This document shows positions 20,501-32,500 of a DNA stretch of 64,000 nucleotides, piece by piece. Under the pieces are notes generated by a model that worked only from the letters and a program-made list of their open reading frames with translations, had not been told where the DNA came from and ran no database searches. A program made the position numbers and the translations under genes. The DNA is taken from contig CM051028.1 in assembly GCA_027627225.1 (NCBI GenBank), forward strand, positions 18,743,701-18,807,700, written 5' to 3'. This DNA comes from Congeria kusceri. Taxonomy: Eukaryota > Mollusca > Bivalvia > Myida > Dreissenidae. Each line of letters begins with the position of its first letter. Within the stretch, counting starts at the first letter, position 1.

Positions 20501-23500
20501 ACACGCAGGTAACAACATGCATACCTCACGAAAATGTGTTACAAATTACTTCACCTTTACCGACAATGAGGGCGTGATAAACATTCTATTGACTACGCTC
20601 ATCTACATACTGGAAATTTAATGCGTTCTCATTGGCTGACTGGGTGACTGTAGTAAATCTAGCTCCTCCTGCTTACAGATTTTATCGATAATTGACACGC
20701 CGATGCAGAAGGATAGTGCGTTTATTGCCGAATAGGCGTTCTTTGTTTTAGAAAAACATGCGTACGCAAGCGGAAATGGTTGCGAATCTGACACTGAATT
20801 TCATGGCGTCTTTCGTAAAAGTATGCATCCAAATAAGCCGATTTTCGCTTTACTGAGAATTATTGAATGAACATTTTTAGGGATTTCTGGTATCCAAATT
20901 ATCAAGGGAAATTTCGTGTCTGGACCGCCGGTCCAGTTTACTCGCAACTTTTGCTGGACCGAGCGAAAATTTGGTGGACTCGGTCCACGGTCCACCGCTT
21001 AACGTCGAAGACTGCCCACTCAATCACTTGGTTGCAGTCTCACGAAAATCTTTGACACACGAACTAAATGACTTGCACACTCCCTAAATACGCACTTACT
21101 AAAACACTTGCAGGCTCGCTCAGTCACTTGCATGCGAAATCACTTGCACCTCACTAAGTCACTTGTGATCTCGCTAAACCACTTTCAAACACAATCAGTT
21201 GCATAGTGACTCGGTCACTTGCAAACTCACTTAATCACCTACACTCTTGCTAAACCAATTTCACACACACTTAATCAATTAAGCAGTGATTCAATCACTG
21301 ACACATACACACTAAATCACTTATACACTTAATCAATTTCAAACTCAATTAATCACTTGCATGCTCACTCAATCACTTGCATGCTCACTCAATCACTTGC
21401 ATGCTCACTCAATTATGTGCACTAACTCAATCACTTACACACTCACTCACTTGCACACTCAGTCAATCACTTGCATACTCACTCACTAACTCAATTTCAC
21501 ACTCATTAATTTGCATGCTGACTCAGTTTTACACTCAGTCAATCTCACACTCACTCAGTCAGTTTACACCCACTCAATCAATTTCACACTCACACAATTG
21601 TTTCACACTCACTCAATCACTTGCACACTAAATCACTGGGAACATCCATGTAATCACTTGCACACTCACTTAATCACCTGCATGCTCACTCAGTCACTTT
21701 CATGCTCAACCAATCAATTGCACACTCAGTAAATCGTTTACACTCTTTTTTAACAGTCACTGATTCACTTTCATAGTCACTGAATCACTTGCACACATTC
21801 AAGCGCTCCTTCCCTTAGGCCACTGCTGTCTTACACGCTCACTCACTCACTTGCACACTGGTCACTCGCTGGTTCACTCAGTCCCTTAAAAAAGATAAAA
21901 TTGGCTGAATATTCTGCTCTAAGCTTGTACTCTTCTGGCGGATATTGACCAGATAGATAATATTAATGAGTTTTGTATCGTTAAGTTGGTGTCATTATGA
22001 TTCAGTGCATTTCAATGCATCATTTTTCTAGGCAATTTGTGCCATGTTTCCAGTTGACATTTTACAGACTGGAAAATGGCACAATGTCTGAAAGACATAT
22101 ACTTAATCGCTTGAAATATTTTTAATTTGCTGAAATAGATTATTTCCTCATGTCAGACATTACTTAGATAATTGCTGAAAAAAGAAAACTACAAAATACA
22201 CATTATAGGTTCGTAACTGAATTAAGGCAAATGATAGGCAGTGTCACACAATTTGAAGTCCATTGTTTCGAACTTATGATAAAAGGCATTAACTAATTTA
22301 TAACCATAAACTTCAAACAATTCTAGGGGCATTTTAGTGGGACAAAGTACAGCCTTAAAGGACCATAAATATGTCTTCTTTAGCCAGCAAATGCCCCTTC
22401 TTAAACTTTGATGTATGAATCATTTCTCTATTAGTATAACTTATGGACTAGTGGTCATAAATCTTTATACAAAATATTTTTATTTGTGTTTGTCAAGGTC
22501 ATTGTTTATTGAGTTGTCTATTTGTTGATGCTTAAAGGGACTTATTCACAGATTTTTGCATATTTTTGAAGTATGCCATTAAATGTCTTAACTTGACAGA
22601 TTTAAGCATCGGAACTAAAAAGCAAAAAGTATAATAACAAGAAACGTATTTAGAAAAAAAAGAAAAGAAAAAAATTGGTCCCTCCTGGATTCGAAGCCGG
22701 GACCTCCGGTATAAAAGGCTATCACCTTAACCACTCTGCCATTCCGACTTCTGTATATCATCCTGCATTATTTACTTCATGTGTTCCACGTGAAAACAAT
22801 AGAACCACTCCAAATTATTCCATCGTTTAGCGTGACAAACGCTATATAATTTTATGAATTTCAACTGATGATTACTCATAATGAAATGGTTTTTACAGTA
22901 TATTTCTAGGTCTGTAGTGTTAGTTTGCTCCCTTGTATACACTATTCTTTTATTTTTGAATCGGTGATAACAAGTTGAAAAATTGTCAATTCATCAATCT
23001 GTGAACAGGTACCTTTAATGGAGACACAAAATACACCCCTTTGACATACATTTCTTAATTAGTCTTAGGAATATATATATTTATGTTTACTTTTTAATTA
23101 GCTTGATAATATGACTTTATTACAACATTTTCAGTAATTTCCATGATATTATATCATATTTGAATAGAAATTATGGTTATTACAGATGGAACATCAGTTT
23201 TTGCTTTTAAATGTCATTACAAATTAAAAACTGTGATTCCTTTCATAATTTGTTATGTAGGCATTTTATTATAAGATGAAGTTCAGCTGGTTAATCAAAT
23301 AGTGTACGGAGGAAATTTTTTTTTTATGATTTCAAATGGTGTACAGAGGAAATTAAATTTAATAATTTCAAATGATGTACAGGGGAAATTTGATTTAATA
23401 ATTTCAAATGGCGTACAGAGGAAATTTGATTTAATGATTTCAAATTATGTATAGAGGATTTGGCCATCAGTCTGGATTCTAATTCAACTGTCATTCAGTT

Positions 23501-26500
23501 TGTCCGGATGTTAAATGAATTTTACAGACAAATTTTTGCTGCCATGAGCTCATGAGTCAGGTCCCTAGGTCAAAGGTCAAGGTCAAACCTAGAGGTCAAA
23601 GGTCCAAATGGCTTTTTACTGTTTTGGCATTAATTTGCTATTGATTTTATAACTGCTTGGCACAAATGTTAACCTCAGTGATAGGACGTGAAGTGTACAT
23701 GAACTAGGCTGGTAGGTCAAAGGTCAATGTCACACTTAGAGGTCAAAGGTGGCTTTTTGCTTGTCCGAACTATAACTTGGCTATGTATTTAGGGATCTAC
23801 CAATTACTTGGCACAAAAGAGGCGGTATGCCACGCACATGACCAACAACTGTAGGTCAAAGGTCAAGGAAATACTTTAAGGTCAAATGTTGAAATTGGCT
23901 TTTTGCTTGTCCATACCTTTAGTTAATATTCTTGTGCAGAGCATGCCTCTGCTACTATATTACATATTGGGGCTTCAAATATTTTCATAAAGGGACTTTA
24001 TATGTTTTAAAGATACTGCTGTTTATATTAAAACCACAACCACGGGGTGTATAGGAAAGCAGATGTTTTGCGAACAAAAACTTTTGTAGAGACAGCATAA
24101 ACCTTTCTCGGAGTCAACGTACGTTTCATAATGACGTTCAATCAAGGTCTAACCCTCATGACTGATTACAATATTCATTCAAGTACATTTCTCAATTAAT
24201 TATCTTTATAATTAGATTTACCAACCCTCCACAAGCAATCAGTTTCATTTCGTTATTAAAACAAGAAGTTACTGACCTTGCAAAAAGATTAGGTCGCATA
24301 GCACTCTACATATCTCAAGGTGTTGTATAAGGTCTATTTATCAAGATCAGTTCTAACTCTTGTTTTCTACATTTTTGTCCTCTTCAGCTACGGAAAGGAA
24401 GTTCATGAAGTCTGTTAATGTTGTAGTGTAAGAATAAGTAATATCCAACCTTTTCTAAACTGATCATTTTGGATTCTTGTGATAAAAGTGTGTAGGTTTG
24501 AAAACAGTAATGCAAACCCATACTTTTAAGTCCATTTGACGGTTCGCTTTTGATTTTATCACCACACTACTCAGTTCAATTCACCACGACCATTGACTGA
24601 CCACACTTCCTTTTTAAAGACATCTCTGAACAACAATGCCCTGGCTGGCTAAAAACTACTATATATTACATAATGCGGCTTCAAATATTCTCATAAAGAT
24701 ACTGAAATGGTCAAAGATATTGCTGTTTATTAATCCACAACCACGGGGTGTATAGGGAAGCAGATGCTTTGTAAACAAATACTTTGGTAGAGGCAGTATA
24801 ACATTTCTGTTACAAATACCAGATGACCTTTCTCGGAGTCAGTATACGTTTCATAATGACTTTCAATTAAGGTCTAACCCTGATGATTGATGAAATATTA
24901 ATTCAAGCTTACTTTACGATCATATTCAAGCTTACTAATCGATTATTAATTATTAATATTATTAATTACTGTTAATTACAAATTGAACATCTTGCTTGTA
25001 AAACAATGAGCTTTATTCATTGTGAAGGCCTTGTGCATTCAGTAAGGGAATGGATTAGATCCTTGAATATACAGTTTAGTACCAGAGATTTTTTGGACCA
25101 CAACTCAACCATGTCGTGCTATGCCAAATATTTTATATGTAATGAAAGTCAATCTAGATAGATAAGTTTATGATTGTTTTTACAATTTGTAAAAACCAAT
25201 GGGTAATGTGCGCTATTGCTGATGATGAATGGAACTCCTAATCTTTAAAAATATATTTTCTACATTACAAGAGATGGTTATTTACAATGGTTTCAGTTTA
25301 GGATTGATTATTCACCAAATATAAGGCACTCAATCCTTAATGTGTAAAAGAAACTAACCAGTAATAATCTGTGTACATTCTGCAATGAGCATGAAGAAAC
25401 AAAACTTCATTTATTTTGGAATTGTGAAAAAATTCGAAAACTTAATTTAAAAAATTAATTAAGATCTGGTACACAAATTTAACATAAGAACTCCTGTAAA
25501 TTGTTAGACTTATTTTTGAAAATATTAGACGCGGAAAAGACAAGATCGATGCGAAAAAGACAAGATCGATATGTTATGGCTTGCTTTTTCAAGACAACTA
25601 TGACAAACGATGTCCTGGCTGGCTACAAACATTGTCAGTCAAATCTTGTAGATCTGTCAATTGATACAAACATTGTCAGTCAAATCTTGTAGATCTGTCA
25701 ATTGATACAAACATTGTCAGTCAAATCTTGTCGATCTGTCAATTGATACAAACATTGTCAGTCAAATCTTGTAGATCTGTCAATTGATACAAACATTGTC
25801 AGTCAAATCTTGTAGATCTGTCAATTGATTACAATATGAAGAGTTAACAGTAAATTAAAACATCAAACACAGGGAATAAAGCAAATTAACCTTTTGAATA
25901 TTATTAAATAATCATTAAACTAACAAACCGATTTATTGTTGGTTATTTAACATGTGCACCATATCATATGCATATACATTGTGATCATCACAAGGTATAC
26001 ATTGTGAATATTTTAATACAATTTTAAATGTACGACCAGTTGCTGACTCATTTCATTCAATTGCAACAGCTTTCATCTGTTTGTACTAGTTAAGGAAGCC
26101 AGGGATTGATTTGTCGGTATATTTTCATATACCATAGCTTTATCGGTTCATCAATATTCTGCTGGGAAAGGATTACTTAGCATTACCTTATGTAAATTCA
26201 ACACCTTTTGTTTGCACAATCTGATACCATTTTACGAAACATGTAACAATTCAAACGTAGTACTGTCATGTTCCATTCAGTTTCTTACAGGCTGCAAGTT
26301 TCATTTCTGTTTGAAGAATTGTTTTTCTTACCAAAATAAGGCAGTCCTCACAAACATTCGTATATATATTTATTTAATGCTAAGTAGTGAAATATAGAAA
26401 CATATCAGTGAGATATATCCCTATATCACTCACAGTGAGGGACTACTTTTTTTGGATCCCCATTTAATACAGTAAATGAAAAATGGACCGTCATCGATGC

Positions 26501-29500
26501 CGGGCTCAAAACTGTGAAATGACATCATTATTGTTACGTCATAACATTTGATTCCCGCGATATTTTCCAGTTAACAAAGGTTAATAAAGCATAAAATAAA
26601 AATAAAATGTGCTTGTTTTCGGTGTGATAAGCCGTGATATCATCACCGGAAAGGGAGACAGTTTACATATTTAAATATTAATTGTCTCCCTTTCCGGTGA
26701 TGATATCACGCGTTATCACACCGAAAACAAACTAATATCCCTTGCGGATGATGGATACAGTTACAGACACATATATCAAAAGCGTTATAACACATTCATG
26801 TTCAATAACAAGATATCAAGTGTTATAAATTATAACACATTCATATTCAATAACATACTACAGTAATTTGCATATTTTCTGCAGTATTCTGGTTGGAGAT
26901 GGGGCGCAGGCCTGGGCCCAGGCACAGGGAATCCCGCTTGTGGAACAGGGGGCACTTCAAACAGGTAGGCAGGTGACCTCAGGGGTGTGGAAATATAAAA
27001 ATTGTTAACTTGTCCATGGATAAGTTCATTGCAAAAATCTACTTGTCCGCAAAGTCACTTGTCCAAACAAAAACAGAGTTTTTATTCAGGCCTTCCAGAT
27101 AATTTTTTTTTCATTAAATTATAAATAAAACACAATTTGTCATTCAAATATATAAGGGTATAGTAATACGATAATTAGCTTCCAACTTAAACATCATTTT
27201 TACACCCTGAAATTGTACTTGTCCATGGACAAGTAGACAGGAAAAAATCACTTGTCTGACAGTAAAATTACCCTCGTCGGCCAAGTCGGGTATAGGTTTT
27301 TCACACCTCTGGACCTTGACTGTTTCCTGTGTTACTCTATGTGTGTGTGTGTGTGTGTGTTTCATGATACCCATGATACCTCTATGGAACCTATGAACCA
27401 TAACATTCGTGTTTCTATTTTAGGGAAAGATCTAGGATAAAAACAGGTACAGGGTGCTGCTAAATATGAGCACGGTGGAAAGACAGATCAGTTTTTTGAC
27501 ATATTCTAATAGTTTGCCAAATCCAGGGCTTTTATATTCCTACAAAGGAGCAGGGTGCAGCACCCTGCTATTATGCTCTAGATCTTCCCCATCTATTTTA
27601 AACATTTGATTATTTTTTTCATTTAGAGCTTGTAAAGCCTATTAGTACAATACATCTACACTAAACATTGTTTTTTTGTCATTACGCAAAAGCGTTTAAT
27701 TCCTCTTAAACTTGTAATATTGTTAATAAAATGCGTTATGTTTTGCAAATAAATGTGTTTTAATGCACGCACAATTTGTTAAAATGCGAAGCAATCGGTA
27801 TGTTCGAGAATAAAGGCGTTATCACGTCCAACAAAGGCGTACTATTGCAATTTAGAAACTCATAGTATCGCGGTTCTGAGGCTTTATAAAATGAAATACA
27901 CTCGTAACGACGCAAGCGATAGTTTAAACTTTTAACTCGTTATAAGGCAAATTAAAGGCGAAATAAGGGTCAACTGAAACTCTTAATAATGGAAAATGAA
28001 TTATAACACCGGGACAACGTAGCAAATTGTACATAAGTTTAGTAAAAACTCATAATAAGGGCATTTAAAGGTATAATTACATGATATAATGCGCATGAAC
28101 GCGAACAGAAAATCGTTCTAACAAATAGATCTAACGCTAATAGAAAAGGTGTTACGAGAATAATGAAGAGCGATGCGGTGATAGAATTAAATTATTTTTT
28201 ATATGAAATGAGAATTTTTATCTTTCATGTGGGCGTCAGATCAGATTTCATGTCATTCATGGTCATTGAAAATTGATATTTTTCTGCAAACCACTCATAA
28301 AATAAAACACAATCTTACAACCAATATCCTCTATATCTATCTAATTGTTTTGTTGAAATGCAATATTTTCTCGATTGCTTATTGAGATTCACTGTTTTGA
28401 AGTCACAGAGTTTTGTTGAAATGCAATATTTTCTCGATTGCTTATTGAGATTCACTGTTTTGAAGTCACCGAGTTTCATGCACAATGAGCAATGAACTTA
28501 AAGGGCACTTAAAGGTAGATGCTAACTTGAAACAAAAATTCTGTTTCTAGCATCTCAATTGGTTACCTGGTAATAGCTGTCTTTATGAATGCTTCATTTA
28601 GTTAATATATTGCAAATGATTTAATAAAGAGGTCTTCGTGATCATAATTTTAACTTTGCAACATTAGAATGTCATTATATAAGTTGAGCTCTGATGATAA
28701 CAACGTAAAGAATTTCAGTGATATTTGATACTCTTAATTTAGCGGGCCTAATGAAATGGTCTGAACAAATTGTTAACTGAATGGGAAAATAAGATTCGTG
28801 ATTTAGGCAGTAATCTCATGGGATTTAGTATAAGTGCTTGTGCATTTTCATGAATCTGTCATTGGTATTTGTGTTAGGAACTTCCCCTTCTAAATGTGGC
28901 TGAATCAAGTCTGATTTCTTCTCAGACATGCCTTCAAACTCGTATTTTAGCTTATACTTTGCTCATTGTGGGGTATTTTCTGCACTGATTTTCCTGGCAT
29001 TTGTGGAAGACCATTATTCAGTCTGTATACTATTCGAGTTCTCTGATATGTCTGCAATGTTTAATTCATCATGAAAACGTAATAATCCTAAAGTGGCCCA
29101 CTTCTTCTGTAAACGGAGTTCAGGATATACATTTGATAAATTATGGTAGTTTTGAAATTGTGAGATATATAGATTAGTTGAACTTTATGCAAAGAATTAC
29201 CACTTTAATTGTTCATTTATAAAGTTCCGACATGACTTCTGCATACCAGAATGTTTGAATGATTTTCTATATTTAACAGATATACAGAATAAATAATCCT
29301 AAAAATCCAAATTATTACAGACGTGCGCCATTAGTTTTACCAATGGAAATAAGTGGATTACTAATTAATTTGAACTACTCCTATTTAATCCATAAAATAT
29401 ACAAAAACGAAGCTTTACTATTAGTATTAATTGTACTGCAATGGTTTTAGTTAATTTACATCATATTATATAGTACATAGTGTTAACATATGAGAATGTA

Positions 29501-32500
29501 CATATATTATCAACATTTTACCGACTTCACATATTACAGAAAGCACACTTCAATCATACAAAAACCACAAAAGACGCGTGGAAGCTGCAGATAGCCGGAG
29601 AAAAAGCAAACGTCTTAAATATTTAAAGGTACTGCACAGAATTGTGATTGTGTAAGTATATTTGTCGAAACATTTGTTGAATGTACAAAGGCATTTAATG
29701 AAATGATGTGTTGTCTGTTCAAAACCTGTTGTTTGCCAAATCACCGAAATGTCAATGTAATTGTTTATTTGAGGCGTGTCGTTGGAAAACTAGGCTTAAT
29801 GCAAGTGCGTAAAGTGTCGTCCCAGATCAGCCTGTGCAATCCGCACGGGCTGATCCGGGACGGCACTTTCCGCTTTCATGGCATTTTCTGTTTCAAGGAA
29901 GTCTCTTCTAAACATAAACCCACTGTAGGTGGAAAGTGTCGTCCTGTATTAGCTTGTGCAGACTGCACAGGCTGATCGGGGATGACACTTTACGCACATG
30001 CATTAAGTGCGGTTTTCCCATGAAACGCCTCATTTGTCTTAAGAAAAGTCTGTACTGCTAAAACGTTTTGGTCAAAAAAACCTATAAATAATCGAAACTA
30101 TGAATAATTTCAATTAAGTGAGATACCTTTGGTAAAATAGGACTTTCAACCTGGACATGGCCTGTAATTAGTAATTTACTGATAAGCCATCGCATTGACA
30201 TTCATTAGTGGTAGCACAACCAGTGTTTGACGTTTAATGAATCATAACTTAATGAATGTAACTGTAACATTAAAATGTCATTGCTCTTCAGAAAGCAGAC
30301 ATTGTGTCTGCCAGGATGATACAGAAATAAGGACAGAAAAGTCTTTGGTTGCTGTTCTATTCATGAAGCTTCTTGCTGACATGATGACATCTAGTGAACA
30401 GCTTTGTTTCAAGATATAAGTGCTTATTGTATTGTATATATTGTCTGGTCACCATAACGGTCAGGTGGGGTTTCCTCCGGGTACTCCGGCTTCCCTGCAC
30501 AGCACAAGACCACACCAAAATTAAGAATATTTAAGTAAATACCAATAAGCTGGAAATTGCAGCTATGATTCAAAATTCGTCCCGACTTACGTTTTATCTC
30601 TTAAAGTTTGGCTGGTGTGCTGGGACACACCCCGGGTCCTCACATAATGCTGCTTCGGTGCGGAAGCACCTCATAAACTTCGAAATACACACACACTTAT
30701 TGTCTGCAAGAGATGTCTAAGCTGAAATGACGATATGTTGTGCAAGGTTTTGTTTCAAGATATAAGAGCTTATTGTGTTGTATGTTTTGTCTGCAAAAAA
30801 TTTCTATGGAGCGGTCAAACTCATATTGAAGGAAAAACAAACAGATAGATGTATTATGATAAAAATTTAACATTTATTTTCATGGCAAATGTAAAGAAAA
30901 ACACACAACTATTTAATTTTGTGTAAATATGCATGCACTTGCAATTCAAATTCAACTGGTCAACTTTATTAAACTTCATCAGAATAAGGCGTAAAAAAAA
31001 ATAAAAAATGTTTGTTTCAGGTAACATGCCCAAACAAATTAGGGTAGGTAAGTCAGGATTTTTTTTATTTTTTTTTATTTTTTTTTTTATTTATTTGGTA
31101 AATGGTCAACTTGAAGATTCTAAAACTTAATAAATATTCAAAACGTATCAGTAATATCCTTAAACATTGTTTATAAGTGGACACTATCAAAACAAAACAC
31201 TTATTTATCCAAAAACACATTTAATTATTGAAAAAGGTAAATAAACCAAAAATCAATCTGACAAACCCAATAAAATGTAAAAGGGTCGGGGCATTTTTTT
31301 AGTGTAGATCGGGTTACCTGAAACAAACATTTTTTTTTTTTACGTTGTGAAATGAATAAAAAATTTTATGTCTAAAAATGAATAAATTGTCAAATTCCTG
31401 TATATGAATGAACATGTCAAATATTGGAATGCATGATCACATATTTGCATGCATTTGTAGGAATATATTCAAATTATGGTTTGCTAACATTGTAAGAGAC
31501 TAAAACTGTCTTCAGTATTTAAAGTTACCTTCTCCGGTGACCAGAATCTTAACCTTTGAACGTGTTGACGTTCACCCATTGCTTTTATGCTTTTAAATGT
31601 CTAACCATTTAATACAGGGTTACTATCAACAGTTACCGAATCATTAGCGATATTGTAATATGTTTATTACTGAATTACCATGAACTATTTCAGAAGGGAA
31701 CTGATCACATTCAAGAAAATTCTGTGTGTGAAGCCAACGACAGTACAGAGTGTCAGAAAAAGTCATTGGAAGAGAAATCTCAGAACAAACATAACGGTGA
31801 ATACAAAACAAACAGTTTGTGTTCAGAGGATGATGGAGCCATTGAAAATGTATATGCAAGTGGAGGTCCAGGCATAACACAACTTGATTTTTGTGGCTAT
31901 GAAGGTGTGGAAAGAATGGCGGAGCAAGGGGTGCATGACACAGTCGGTGCCGTGTGCGTTGATTGCCATGGCAACATGGCGGCCGGAGTATCAAGTGGAG
32001 GAATTTCACTGAAGCAGCCAGGGAGGCTAGGACCGGTATGTTTATTGAGTTCACATAATGTTGGCAGCTGTAAACAAGATTTTATATTCATTTTGTATCC
32101 TTTTTCACCACATAGCAGTCAATAATTAAATGTATTCATTTGTTTGTACATGTTACATATGTACATTAAATGTTTGAAGTTTTATATTGAAAAAATATCT
32201 TTTAGTTGAAAATAAGAAACTTAACATTTTATATATTCGTTTGAGTTTGCCACAAGAAAGGGCACATTCTATTAGTATTTAGTAAAAAATTAAAGTTGTT
32301 ACAAAGATTTTCGTTTGATTTTTATTCTATGCAGAGCAATTTTTAGCATCATTAATCACTTTTGTATCTTTTTGAAATGTTCGAACCTCTACATAGATTG
32401 TTAACTGTTAAGTAATTATTGTTAATTAAAGAAGTGTTGAAATGTTAAAACACCTCATGGAGAGTTCTCCGTTAAGTAAGTGACAGCATTGCCCTATTTT

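Noticed and set aside
22676..22748. Functional minus-strand tRNA gene
   Set aside because: No matching acceptor stem; it lies inside an inverted-repeat element.
25625..25829. CRISPR-like array
   Set aside because: Units are directly joined without spacers, and the window is animal nuclear DNA.
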